Part shown: in pieces, positions 25,840 to 34,669 of the stretch
Layout of the letters: every line of letters starts with the position of its first letter
How positions within the stretch are numbered: the stretch's first letter is position 1
From: Halobacillus sp. Marseille-Q1614
GTDB lineage: Bacteria > Bacillota > Bacilli > Bacillales > Halobacillaceae
Direction of reading: 5' to 3'
Length of the DNA: 64,000 nucleotides
Assembly: GCF_902809865.1 (NCBI RefSeq)
Contig: NZ_CADDWH010000001.1
Span: 1-64,000 of the forward strand
The notes under the pieces: model-generated
What the model was told of the DNA's origin: nothing
The model's database searches: none
The model's input: only the letters and a program-made list of their open reading frames with translations
Position numbers and translations under genes: made by a program

Positions 25840-27294
25840 TTGAATGGAAAGTTTGGTAAGAAGGCGGTAAAAAAACCATCGTTGAAAGTGGCTATGATTC
25901 CAATCGTGTTTATGATCGTTTCCCTTTATTTTGGGATTGCTATCTTTGAATTGGATGCGCATATTCCATTGCTTTTAAGTGGTGTTGTCGCAACTATTGT
26001 TGCCATGTGGCTTGGTCATTCATGGAATGAAATCGAACATTCATTTTTAAATACCATTCGGCTGTCCCTTCAGGCGGTGATCATCCTAATCATCATTGGG
26101 TCTATCATCGGTACGTGGATTGCCTCTGGTATTGTGCCAACTATGATCTATTATGGTTTAAATTTCTTGTCTCCAGGATATTTTCTCGTTTCTGCGTGTG
26201 CTATCTGTTGTGTTGTTGCGATGGCATCAGGAAATGCATGGACAGCTGCCGGCACGATTGGTATTGCCATTATGGGGATTGGCCAGGGACTTGGTCTTGA
26301 TCTCGCAATGGTAGCCGGCGCTGTTATTTCAGGGGTCTATTTTGGGGATAAGGTTTCACCGCTTTCAGAAACGACGAACATGGCACCTGGGATCACAGGG
26401 GCAGAGCTGTTCGAACATATCAAGCATATGATGTATACGACCATCCCTGCCCTGATCATTTCGCTGGTGCTGTACACCATTATTGGACTGCAGTTTATAG
26501 ATAACAGTGCAAGTATTTCAGAAGTGGGGGCACTGCAAGGACAGTTAAGCGATATTTTTAGTATCTCCCCTTGGCTGCTGTTGGCACCTGCGGCCGTTAT
26601 CGTTATGATGGTCCGCAAGATGCCTGCTATTCCCGCTTTGACCATTGGTTCCCTTATAGGTGTCGCTTTCGCTATCGGGTTTCAGGGGATGCCTGTTGGA
26701 GAAGCCTTCAGTGTTATGTATTATGGGTATTCCCAGGAGGTTGGCATTGAAGTTGTAGACAACCTTCTCAATAATGGCGGCATGGAAAGTATGATGTATA
26801 CGGTTGCCTTGATTATGATTGCCATGTCCTTTGGCGGAATCCTCGAGAAAGCAGGAATTCTCGAAGCGATCGTTGTGGCCCTGCTTTCATTCGCCAAAAA
26901 TACAGGCAGCTTGATTGCTACAACCGTAGCTACGTGTATTGCCGCGAACATTATTGCTTGTGACCAATATCTCTCGATCATTCTTCCCGGCCGTATGTAT
27001 TCCAAAGCTTATCAGGATAGAAACCTTCATCCAAAAAATTTATCACGGACCATTGAGGATGCGGGTACGATGACCTCGCCATTGGTTCCTTGGAACACTT
27101 GTGGTGCATTCATGTTTGCAACACTCGGCGTATCCGCACTGAGCTACGCGCCGTTTGCATTCCTTTGTTTCATCAGCCCAATTATAGCAGTCATTTACGG
27201 CTACTTTAATATCAAAATCGAATACCTGCCTGCTAAATCAGAAGAAAAAGGCATGAACATCGGATTTGACGAAAAGAAGAGCGCAGAAGCTTGA
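25840..27294 (+). CDS. NhaC-family Na+/H+ antiporter or carboxylate exchanger
   Basis: A 484-residue membrane protein with about 11-12 helices. ASGNAWTAAGTIGIAIMG, GDKVSPLSETTNMAPG and NIIACDQYLSIILPGR, with later TSPLVPWNTCGAF, are typical of the NhaC family, which includes Na+/H+ antiporters and the malate/Na+-lactate exchanger MleN. The start is TTG at 25840, after GGGGGAGGG; an earlier in-frame ATG at 25705 would lie before the sigma-54 promoter. Because it shares that control with a catabolic operon, it may import the pathway substrate in exchange for an ion rather than only serve pH balance; that is inference. Confidence 0.85.
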   Translation: MNGKFGKKAVKKPSLKVAMIPIVFMIVSLYFGIAIFELDAHIPLLLSGVVATIVAMWLGHSWNEIEHSFLNTIRLSLQAVIILIIIGSIIGTWIASGIVPTMIYYGLNFLSPGYFLVSACAICCVVAMASGNAWTAAGTIGIAIMGIGQGLGLDLAMVAGAVISGVYFGDKVSPLSETTNMAPGITGAELFEHIKHMMYTTIPALIISLVLYTIIGLQFIDNSASISEVGALQGQLSDIFSISPWLLLAPAAVIVMMVRKMPAIPALTIGSLIGVAFAIGFQGMPVGEAFSVMYYGYSQEVGIEVVDNLLNNGGMESMMYTVALIMIAMSFGGILEKAGILEAIVVALLSFAKNTGSLIATTVATCIAANIIACDQYLSIILPGRMYSKAYQDRNLHPKNLSRTIEDAGTMTSPLVPWNTCGAFMFATLGVSALSYAPFAFLCFISPIIAVIYGYFNIKIEYLPAKSEEKGMNIGFDEKKSAEA

Positions 27295-27325
27295 TTGGAA
27301 TTCATAATGGAGGGACTGACAAACA

Positions 27326-27577
27326 ATGAACGACTGTGAATGGATCCTTTCTCCTTGCCAGGGGACAGTTGAAGAGATTCTCATTTCAGAAGAAAGCTCC
27401 ATAGGGGAATGGGATGTCTTGTTTAAGATTTGCTCCGACTATGGCGAAATCGAAATCGTTTCCGTCGACATCAGTGGATCTGTCCAATCCTTGGAAGTGA
27501 ATATCGGGGAAGAGGTATTTTCTGGAATGGTGTTAGCGTATATCAAAGAAGACCTGGTGGCCGGCGGCAGCCATTAA
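27326..27577 (+). CDS. small biotinyl/lipoyl-like (barrel-sandwich) protein lacking the lysine
   Basis: An 83-residue protein with the two-repeat pattern of a barrel-sandwich hybrid domain: SPCQGTVEEILISEESSIGEWDVLF in pieces, then VDISGSVQSLEVNIGEEVFSGMVLAYI. In biotin or lipoyl carriers a lysine sits at the hairpin between the halves (for example in AMKM); here that stretch reads KICSDYGEIE, with no lysine at the tip. It therefore is probably not biotinylated and may have a binding or regulatory role. GGAGG precedes the ATG and it is 31 bases behind the antiporter gene, in the same sigma-54 operon. Confidence 0.65.
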   Translation: MNDCEWILSPCQGTVEEILISEESSIGEWDVLFKICSDYGEIEIVSVDISGSVQSLEVNIGEEVFSGMVLAYIKEDLVAGGSH

Positions 27578-27587
27578 ATGTTGAAGA

Positions 27588-27625
27588 AAGGGGGGAGTTT
27601 CCACTTAGAAAACTTCCCCTTTTTT
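27588..27625 (+). terminator. terminator of NhaC operon
   Basis: AAGGGGGGAGTTT pairs with AAACTTCCCCTT, followed by a T run. It separates the antiporter operon from the regulator gene. Confidence 0.85.
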
Positions 27626-27653
27626 ATGCTGTGAAATGATAATATGTGTAATT

Positions 27654-27682
27654 TTTTGAAAAGTTAAAGTTTTTGCTATAAT
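27654..27682 (+). promoter_or_regulatory. probable vegetative promoter of activator gene
   Basis: TATAAT at 27677 is preceded by TTTTGA 17 bases upstream (or TTGAAA at 15). This fits constitutive sigma-A expression of the regulator. Confidence 0.5.
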
Positions 27683-27718
27683 TAGGAACTAGATCGTCCA
27701 GACAGGAAGGGGTCACAC

Positions 27719-29836
27719 ATGAATCACACAATCACAGACAAGATGAATCCGCTTACAAAATTATCTATACATCCCCCGGATAAGAATGTTAAGAAAAAGC
27801 TCTCAAAGGCTGAGGAACCATTTTTATTCTTGACAAAAGAAGATGAAATTTACGCCTATGTCTATTTAGACGATTTGGAGAAGGAGTCCGAATTTACGTT
27901 GGAAACACTGGAAGCCTGTTCGGTTCCTATTTCGAATGTTGGAGAATGGAAAATTGGCCACTCGGTATCTTTGCCTATGATTTTTCAAGTGTTAGGGGAG
28001 CATATCACTATGGTCAAAAATGAAGAGGATGAGTGGGAAGGATATCTTAGGCGGGAAGATGCACTGGTAGAACTGCTTCGTAAAGACAATAAGAACCTTG
28101 ACCTCCTAAAAGTCATGCTGTCCTCTATCCCGATGGGGGTATTTATAGTAGATGCCGACCGGCGGGTGGTCAATTGCAACGATTCAGGGTTAAAGATGAT
28201 CAAGTCTACGTATAAAGAAATGATCAATAGCCCTGCCAATGACACGTTCGATCCGGAGCATATAGAGAAAGTTTTCGCAACCGGAGAGACCATGCTCAAT
28301 CAGATTCTCATTACAGATGATATGGGAGTACTCGTCGATTATAGTCCCATCATCAACGACGACAAAGTGGTGGATGGGATGATGATTATCGTACAGGATC
28401 TCCCGATGGTGGAAGACATGGCCATGGAAATCGAATATGTTAAAAATCTCAATACAGATTTAAACGCGATCTTAGCTACAATGTACGACGAGATTCTTGT
28501 CGTCAACCGTAAGGGCGAATTGCTGCGCCATAGTGAAAATTTCATCCCTGATTTTTGGGGTGTCGACAATTTAAGTGAACTCATAGGAAAGAGTCTATTA
28601 GATTTTGAAAAAAGAGGGGCATTCAGTCCATCTGTAGCTCGTCTTGTCATTGAGAAAAAGAAAAAAGTTTCGGTCGTGCAGGAGACATCGGATGGAAAAA
28701 GTGTGCTGGCTGTTGGAAATCCCGTCTTCAATGATGAAGGAGATGTCCATAGGGTTATTATTGCTTCAAGAGACATTACGGAAACCACGAAGTTGAAATC
28801 TGAATTACGAGAAACTAAACGGATATCTAAAAATTATAAAGAAGAGCTGGAGAAGTTAAAGAGCAAAGATAAGCCCGCCCATAAGATCATCTACTGCAGC
28901 TCGAAGATGGAACAGGTAATGAACAGGACAAAAAAGCTGGCCGATTTTAATTCAACGGTCCTTATTCTTGGAGAATCCGGTGTAGGGAAGGAACTGATCG
29001 CTAAAACAATCCACCGGGAAGGGAACCGTTCAGACAAGCCTTATTTAGCTTTGAACTGCGGGGCTATTTCTGAAGACCTGCTTGAAAGTGAGTTGTTCGG
29101 TTATACAAAAGGAGCTTTCACTGGAGCAGATGCAAATGGAAAAATCGGATACTTTGAGCAGGCAGACAAAGGCGTCCTGTTTCTCGATGAAATAAGTGAA
29201 ATTCCTCTGCGGCTGCAGGTGAAATTGCTGAGAGTCCTGCAGGAAAAAGAAGTGACCCCGGTTGGAAGCACGAAGTCGATTCCGGTGGATGTCCAAATCA
29301 TTGCAGCAACAAACCGCGACCTCGAAAAAATGGTGGACAAAGGCACATTTCGTGAGGATTTATATTACCGGATCAATGTCATTCCAATCAACATTCCTCC
29401 CTTAAGAGAAAGGTCAGAGGATGTGCCGCTGCTCGCCTTCCATTTTCTTCAGCAATTGAACGAACAGTACAACAAAAGCTATCATCTGTCACCAGAAGCT
29501 CTCAATATGCTCGAAGTCTATGATTGGCCCGGGAACATCCGCGAGCTTCAGAATCTGATTGAAAGACTTGTCGTCACTACGGATGATGAGGTGATATCAG
29601 CTGAATTTGTCAGTCAGTCACTGAAATTTGGGGAGTCTAAACAGGCAAAACCGATGGTCACAGGCATCCTTCCACTCCAGGAAGCGCGCGATCATCTTGA
29701 GGAGCAGCTGATTGTTCTGGCGATGAAAAAATATAAAACGACAACAAGAGCAGCCAAAGCCTTGGAAATCAGCCAATCTGCGGTCAGTCGAAAATATCAA
29801 AAAATCATGGAAAAACAAAATACAGTCGAATCCTAA
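27719..29836 (+). CDS. sigma-54-dependent activator with PAS domains
   Basis: A 705-residue enhancer-binding protein. The N-terminal ~115 residues form an unassigned sensory region. Two PAS-like domains follow (about 125-235, with SIPMGVFIVDADRRVVNCND, and about 245-355, with YDEILVVNRKGELLRHS). The AAA+ domain (about 395-625) has Walker A GESGVGKE at 418, GAFTGA at 465, which contacts sigma-54, and the Walker B region GVLFLDEI. A Fis-type helix-turn-helix ends the protein (TTRAAKALEISQSAVSRKYQ). It resembles RocR-class activators. It lies between two sigma-54 promoters that it most likely controls, sensing a metabolite of the adjacent pathway. Confidence 0.93.
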   Translation: MNHTITDKMNPLTKLSIHPPDKNVKKKLSKAEEPFLFLTKEDEIYAYVYLDDLEKESEFTLETLEACSVPISNVGEWKIGHSVSLPMIFQVLGEHITMVKNEEDEWEGYLRREDALVELLRKDNKNLDLLKVMLSSIPMGVFIVDADRRVVNCNDSGLKMIKSTYKEMINSPANDTFDPEHIEKVFATGETMLNQILITDDMGVLVDYSPIINDDKVVDGMMIIVQDLPMVEDMAMEIEYVKNLNTDLNAILATMYDEILVVNRKGELLRHSENFIPDFWGVDNLSELIGKSLLDFEKRGAFSPSVARLVIEKKKKVSVVQETSDGKSVLAVGNPVFNDEGDVHRVIIASRDITETTKLKSELRETKRISKNYKEELEKLKSKDKPAHKIIYCSSKMEQVMNRTKKLADFNSTVLILGESGVGKELIAKTIHREGNRSDKPYLALNCGAISEDLLESELFGYTKGAFTGADANGKIGYFEQADKGVLFLDEISEIPLRLQVKLLRVLQEKEVTPVGSTKSIPVDVQIIAATNRDLEKMVDKGTFREDLYYRINVIPINIPPLRERSEDVPLLAFHFLQQLNEQYNKSYHLSPEALNMLEVYDWPGNIRELQNLIERLVVTTDDEVISAEFVSQSLKFGESKQAKPMVTGILPLQEARDHLEEQLIVLAMKKYKTTTRAAKALEISQSAVSRKYQKIMEKQNTVES

Positions 29837-29894
29837 ATAAGGAAAGTGCTTGGTATTAGCGGCCAGGTACTTTTTTTATGCACAGAAATATAGC

Positions 29895-29913
29895 TTATGC
29901 ATATATGCATGAA
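29895..29913 (+). promoter_or_regulatory. candidate activator palindrome (UAS) of aminotransferase operon
   Basis: ATGCATATATGCAT (29897-29910) is a perfect 14-bp palindrome inside TTATGCATATATGCATGAA. It begins 69 bases before the -24 GG, the same spacing as the similar site at 25687. Confidence 0.65.
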
Positions 29914-29961
29914 TTCAGAAAATTGGTATTTATCAGTCGCTGCTGGAGCGCTTTTTTAGAG

Positions 29962-29980
29962 TTGGCACGGAACTTGCATT
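29962..29980 (+). promoter_or_regulatory. sigma-54 (SigL) promoter of aminotransferase operon
   Basis: TTGGCACGGAACTTGCATT fits the sigma-54 consensus, with GG-N10-GC, 43 bases before the aminotransferase start. Confidence 0.9.
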
Positions 29981-30022
29981 ACAAAAAGTGAAGGGAAAAA
30001 TTATATTCCAGGAGGGTTATCT

Positions 30023-31408
30023 ATGACAGATCAAGCGTCGCTGCATTCAATAACAAAAGAATCATTAGAGGAACTAGATAAAAAGCATTATCTTCACCCG
30101 ACGACCATTCCAAAGGTTCATGCGGAGCAGGGACCTAAGCTTACCTTTACGGAAGGAAACGGGATCTATGTGAAAGATAGAAAAGGAGAAGAATACATCG
30201 ATGGGCTTTCCATGCTGTGGAATGTAAACCTCGGGCATGGGAATCAGGAATTGGCAGAGGCAGCCAAAGAACAGATGACAAAGCTGGCCTTCAGTTCTTC
30301 ATTCGCAGGATTTTCCAATGAGCCGGCAGTCCGGCTGGCTGAAAAGCTTGCTTCTATGTCGCCGGGAGATTTGAACACCGTGTTTTACACATCAGGAGGT
30401 TCAGAAGCCAATGACACGGCTTTTAAGCTATCCCGCTTTTACTGGGCACTGCAGGGCCAGCCGGCGAAAAAGAAAATCATCAGCCTGAGGCAGGGCTATC
30501 ACGGCGTGACGATCGCTGCCCAGTCGGCAACAGCGATACCGGCCTTCCACAACTTTTCGTCATCGGCCATTCCGGAAATGCTGCATGCGGCTCCCCACCT
30601 TACGAACTGTGAATTGGGGGATAAAAATGACCCTGATTATGATGAGAGTATCCGAAACGTTATTGAAAAAGAAGGGGCAGATACGATAGCAGCAGTTATC
30701 GTTGAACCTGTTCAAGGGTCGGGCGGCGTCCATATGCCTCCGGAAGGCTACCTGCAAGCTGTACGTAATCTTTGTGATGAATTCGGTGTCCTATTCATAG
30801 CCGATGAAGTCATTTGTGGTTTCGGAAGGACAGGAAAAATGTTCGGGGTGGACAACTGGGGAGTGGTACCTGATCTGATGTGTGTCGCTAAAGGCATTTC
30901 GAGCGGTTATTCCCAGCTTGGAGCTGTCATAATGAAGGAAAAAATCTGTGACACGCTCTCTGAGTATGAGGATGTACTGGCTCATGGGTTTACCTACAGT
31001 GGTCATCCTATGGCATGTGCTGTCGCCTTGAAAAATATTGAAATTCTGGAACGTGATCAGGTGGTCGAAAATGCAAAAGCAATGGAACAGGTATTAAAAG
31101 CAGGTTTTGAATTTTTGAAAGAGAAACATCCAACCTTTACAAAGACAAGAGCATTAGGCCTGCTTGCTGGTTTTGAACTGTATGCGGACCGGGACAATGA
31201 GGTGCCTTTTGATCCATCGATCCTGCCGTCAACAGAGGTCGTTGATGAATGTTTTCGCCGCAAACTGATTTTGCGCCCATTAGCCTCTAAGGTTGGCAGG
31301 AATATTGTCGCCATCGCACCACCATTGATTATTAACAGACAGCAGATAGAAGACATGGTTCATATCATAGATGAATCCATAACGGTTTTCGAACGCAAAT
31401 ACTGCTAA
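30023..31408 (+). CDS. class III aminotransferase (omega-amine/pyruvate type)
   Basis: A 461-residue PLP-dependent class III aminotransferase. YTSGGSEANDTAFKL binds the cofactor phosphate, SLRQGYHGVT is the next core segment, VIVEPVQGSGG and FIADEVICGFGRTG carry the PLP-stacking and Asp residues, and CVAKGISSGY contains Schiff-base Lys290. Family members move a terminal amino group from an omega-amino acid or amine to pyruvate or 2-oxoglutarate, giving an aldehyde. AGGAGGG precedes the ATG. An aldehyde dehydrogenase and alanine dehydrogenase in the same operon suggest pyruvate as acceptor. The substrate is not known. Confidence 0.9.
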   Translation: MTDQASLHSITKESLEELDKKHYLHPTTIPKVHAEQGPKLTFTEGNGIYVKDRKGEEYIDGLSMLWNVNLGHGNQELAEAAKEQMTKLAFSSSFAGFSNEPAVRLAEKLASMSPGDLNTVFYTSGGSEANDTAFKLSRFYWALQGQPAKKKIISLRQGYHGVTIAAQSATAIPAFHNFSSSAIPEMLHAAPHLTNCELGDKNDPDYDESIRNVIEKEGADTIAAVIVEPVQGSGGVHMPPEGYLQAVRNLCDEFGVLFIADEVICGFGRTGKMFGVDNWGVVPDLMCVAKGISSGYSQLGAVIMKEKICDTLSEYEDVLAHGFTYSGHPMACAVALKNIEILERDQVVENAKAMEQVLKAGFEFLKEKHPTFTKTRALGLLAGFELYADRDNEVPFDPSILPSTEVVDECFRRKLILRPLASKVGRNIVAIAPPLIINRQQIEDMVHIIDESITVFERKYC

Positions 31409-31450
31409 TCTATCTAGTAATTTACGCAATTAGGGAAGGAGCATACAAAC

Positions 31451-32533
31451 ATGATCAAACGGATTAAACTACAGGGGTCACCAAGAGAAATAGGAAGGAA
31501 GCATGGGCAGGAAGGAAGAGAAGAGGTTCTCAAAAGTCTAAAAACCTATGAGAAGCTTTTTTACGGTTACAAGAGCCTCAGCTGGGAGGAAGCAAAAGAT
31601 ATTGCGCTTCAACATCTTCCAGCTATTGAACAATACGACATGGACCTTTTAGAAGAAATGAGAGGAGTTGCCGAAGGAGCGGGAGTTGAGTTTGAGGATA
31701 TTCTCGCTCTGAATGCCCGCAGTGAAATCGCACTTGCCAATTATAAAGGTGCTGTATTTGCGGATGGATGTACGGCCATGTCTGTCGCACCGCCACTTAA
31801 TCAAGACATTATCATCGGGCAGAACTGGGACTGGAAATCCTCACAGAAGGACAGTCTGCTCCTGCTCGATATCAAGCAGGAAAACAAACCGGATATCACG
31901 ATGGTGACAGAGGGGGGAATGATTGGCAAAATCGGCTTTAACTCAGCTGGACTGGGACTATGCTTTAATGCCGTTCTTACAGATAAGAAATCAGACGAAG
32001 TTCCTATTCATCTTGGGCTTAGAAGCGTGCTTAATTCTTATTCCCTGCATGAAGCCATATCCAAAATAAAGGGTGGACAAATGGCATCATCCGCAAGCTT
32101 TCTGATCGGTATTGATGAAGGCGGCCGAAACGGTATGGCCGTTAACATCGAGGTTTCCCCTTTTGGAATCGACATGGTCGGCGGAAATGACGGCAAGCTT
32201 GTTCACTCCAATCATTTAATCTCTGAACAGATCAAGAAGAATGTTAAAGATATGAATGAATTTGTATTCGATGATTCAATGCTGCGCAAAAAACGGGCAG
32301 AGCAGCTGATTGACACGGCCGTTGCCCTCAAAGAACCGATTAATGAATCTGCCTTTAAGACATGGCTGTGCGATGAATTTAACGCACCAAATTCGATCAA
32401 CCATTACGAAAATCTTCAGGCACCAGAGCACCGTCGGATGGAGACAGTCTTTTCAATCATTATGAATCTATCAGAACGCAAAGTATGGCTCAGTGTCGGA
32501 CACCCGACAGAAGAACAATTTGAAGAAATATAA
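31451..32533 (+). CDS. C45-family Ntn-hydrolase (acyltransferase/amidase)
   Basis: A 360-residue protein related to penicillin acyl-CoA:6-APA acyltransferase (peptidase family C45). The mature N-terminal nucleophile would be Cys107 in FADGCTAM, exposed by self-cleavage between Gly106 and Cys107, close to Gly102-Cys103 of the fungal enzyme. The preceding region (REIGRKHGQEGREEV, MRGVAEGAGVEFEDILALNARSEI) and IGQNWDWK are typical. No signal peptide. Such enzymes hydrolyse or form amides of small molecules. Placed between an aminotransferase and an aldehyde dehydrogenase, it probably releases an amino compound from an N-acyl precursor. GGAAGGAG is upstream. Confidence 0.85.
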   Translation: MIKRIKLQGSPREIGRKHGQEGREEVLKSLKTYEKLFYGYKSLSWEEAKDIALQHLPAIEQYDMDLLEEMRGVAEGAGVEFEDILALNARSEIALANYKGAVFADGCTAMSVAPPLNQDIIIGQNWDWKSSQKDSLLLLDIKQENKPDITMVTEGGMIGKIGFNSAGLGLCFNAVLTDKKSDEVPIHLGLRSVLNSYSLHEAISKIKGGQMASSASFLIGIDEGGRNGMAVNIEVSPFGIDMVGGNDGKLVHSNHLISEQIKKNVKDMNEFVFDDSMLRKKRAEQLIDTAVALKEPINESAFKTWLCDEFNAPNSINHYENLQAPEHRRMETVFSIIMNLSERKVWLSVGHPTEEQFEEI

Positions 32534-32542
32534 GGAGGATGA

Positions 32543-33970
32543 ATGATGCTTTATATCAACGGTCAATGGAGAAAAGCGAAATCAGGCAGCACTCTTGAAG
32601 TATACAACCCTGCTACAGGGGAAGTTATTGATTCTGTGGCATCAGGAGGAAGAGAAGAAACAGAGGAAGCCATTCAGGCTGCAAAAGAAGCCTTTAAAAC
32701 ATGGAAAAAAGCGACAGGCCAAGAGCGTGGACAATATCTGGCTCATGTAGCCTCACTGATGAGGGAGAAAAAGGATGAAATAGCGGAAACGATTACGAAA
32801 GAAATGGGGAAACCTCTCCCTCATGCTGAAAGGGAAGTAGCGGGTGCGATTAATTATGTGGATTGGTACGCAGAAGAAGCAAAGCGGGTGTATGGTGAAA
32901 CGATCCCAGCCTCTCATTCCGATAAACATCTTATGCTGCTTAGACAGCCGGTCGGAGTTGCTGCCGCGATCACACCATGGAATTTTCCTGCATCCATGAT
33001 CACACGCAAAATTGCTCCGGCGATTGCGGCGGGATGTACAGTCGTCTTGAAGCCCGCACCATCCACACCGCTCTCAGCGATCAAAGTATTCGAATGCTTC
33101 CATGAAGCAGGTCTTCCAAAAGGAGTCGCCAACCTCGTCATCGGCCCGGCAGAAGATATTGGAAATGTACTGACCAAAAGCCCTGATGTACGCAAGCTGA
33201 CATTTACCGGTTCTACTCAGGTCGGAAAAATGCTTTTAAAGGAATCAGCAGACACGGTGAAAAAAGTGTCTATGGAACTTGGCGGGCACGCCCCCTTTAT
33301 CGTATTTGAAGATGCAGATCTCGAAGCAGCCATCCAAGGGGTGCTTGGTACAAAATTTGTGAACTCCGGACAGACATGTATTAGTACGAACCGCATTTAT
33401 GTAGCAGAAAGTATTGCGGAAGAATTCGGCCAAAAACTCGCCGAACAAGCCGCCCAGCTCAAAGTCGGAAACGGACTGGAAGAGGGTGTGGATGTCGGTC
33501 CCCTTATTAACAAGCAGGCAGTAGAAAAGGTTGAAAGCCACGTCGCAGATGCCGTCCGGCAGAACGGAAAAGTATTGTGCGGTGGAAAACGATATGACGA
33601 AGGGAAAGGCAGCTTTTATGAGCCGACAGTTATCAATTATGCTCATGACGATATGAAAATTTCAACAGAAGAAACGTTTGGACCAGTAGCGCCGATTTAC
33701 ACATTTAAAGATGAAGAAGAAGTGATTGAACGGGCCAATCATGACAGCTATGGACTTGCTGCTTATTGCTTCACCAATGACCTTGGTCGAGGTTACCGGA
33801 TGATGGCGGAACTCGAATATGGAATCGTCGGCATTAATGATCCTGCACCAATTGTGGCACAGGCACCATTTGGAGGCATTAAGGAAAGTGGAATGGGCAA
33901 AGAAGGCGGAAGGTCAGGCCTATTGGAATACTTGGAAGAAAAATTCGTCTCAGTCGGCACAGGAAAGTAA
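32543..33970 (+). CDS. NAD(P)-dependent aldehyde dehydrogenase (semialdehyde type)
   Basis: A 475-residue aldehyde dehydrogenase. PWNFPASMITRKIAPAIAAG and FTGSTQVGK bind the dinucleotide, the general base Glu is in MELGGHAP, and the nucleophile Cys279 is in NSGQTCIS. It is closest by eye to the succinate-semialdehyde (GabD) branch, including GLPKGVANLVIG. It would oxidise the aldehyde made by the aminotransferase to a carboxylic acid. AAGGAGG precedes tandem ATG codons; I give the first. It starts 9 bases after the hydrolase stop. Confidence 0.9.
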   Translation: MMLYINGQWRKAKSGSTLEVYNPATGEVIDSVASGGREETEEAIQAAKEAFKTWKKATGQERGQYLAHVASLMREKKDEIAETITKEMGKPLPHAEREVAGAINYVDWYAEEAKRVYGETIPASHSDKHLMLLRQPVGVAAAITPWNFPASMITRKIAPAIAAGCTVVLKPAPSTPLSAIKVFECFHEAGLPKGVANLVIGPAEDIGNVLTKSPDVRKLTFTGSTQVGKMLLKESADTVKKVSMELGGHAPFIVFEDADLEAAIQGVLGTKFVNSGQTCISTNRIYVAESIAEEFGQKLAEQAAQLKVGNGLEEGVDVGPLINKQAVEKVESHVADAVRQNGKVLCGGKRYDEGKGSFYEPTVINYAHDDMKISTEETFGPVAPIYTFKDEEEVIERANHDSYGLAAYCFTNDLGRGYRMMAELEYGIVGINDPAPIVAQAPFGGIKESGMGKEGGRSGLLEYLEEKFVSVGTGK

Positions 33971-33995
33971 ATATCTAAAAAGGAGAGGATGCTTA

Positions 33996-34646
33996 GTGGC
34001 TAACATCGAACTGCTTCATATAGAAAAGAAACTCACCATCCGTAATATTACCGGTAATGATATAGAGGAAGTGGCCGCCCTGTCTGACAATAGCTTCGGC
34101 CCGGACATTTCCTTTAAGCGCGATCACTTTGCCAGCCAAGCGGAAATTTTTCCGGAGGGACAGATTCTTGCCGAATATGAAGGCAGAATCGTCGGCTCAT
34201 GTTCAAGTCTGATTCTTAATTTTGACGAGTATAGAGACAACCATTCCTATTCAGTCATCTGCGACAACGGCTATATTAGAAATCACAATCCAGATGGCAG
34301 GAATCTGTATGGGGTGGAAGTCAGTGTCCATCCTGATTATAGAAAGTTAAAGCTTGGCCGCCGATTGTATGATGCAAGGAAACAGGTGTGCAAAGAATTG
34401 AAACTGAAAAGCATTATTATTGGAGGCCGTATTCCTTATTACTATAAATATGAAGAGGAAATGGCAGCGGAAGAATATGCAGAAAAAGTCGTTAGAGGAG
34501 AATTGTACGATCCGGTACTTACCTTCCAGGTGAATAATGGATTTGTCTTGAACGAAGTCATTCCGAACTATCTGCCCGATGATGATGCATCAAGAGCTTA
34601 CGCGACTTCAATGGAATGGGATAACCCGGATTTCAGGACTAAATAA
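33996..34646 (+). CDS. GNAT-family acetyltransferase
   Basis: A 216-residue GNAT acetyltransferase. The core reads [19 protein letters not shown] at the N-terminus and [25 protein letters not shown] (in pieces) as motif A for acetyl-CoA binding, then [20 protein letters not shown] chose GTG at 33996 after AGGAGAGG; the longer frame extends back into the aldehyde dehydrogenase gene. It belongs to the sigma-54 operon and may acetylate a pathway amine, for detoxification or as an intermediate, the opposite of the C45 hydrolase step. The substrate is unknown. Confidence 0.82.
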   Translation: MANIELLHIEKKLTIRNITGNDIEEVAALSDNSFGPDISFKRDHFASQAEIFPEGQILAEYEGRIVGSCSSLILNFDEYRDNHSYSVICDNGYIRNHNPDGRNLYGVEVSVHPDYRKLKLGRRLYDARKQVCKELKLKSIIIGGRIPYYYKYEEEMAAEEYAEKVVRGELYDPVLTFQVNNGFVLNEVIPNYLPDDDASRAYATSMEWDNPDFRTK

Positions 34647-34669
34647 CAGAAAAATTGAGGAGGGGTCAC

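Noticed and set aside
27326-27577. Biotin carboxyl carrier protein of an acyl-CoA or decarboxylase complex
   Set aside because: The lysine-containing AMKM-type motif is missing and no carboxylase or decarboxylase gene is nearby.
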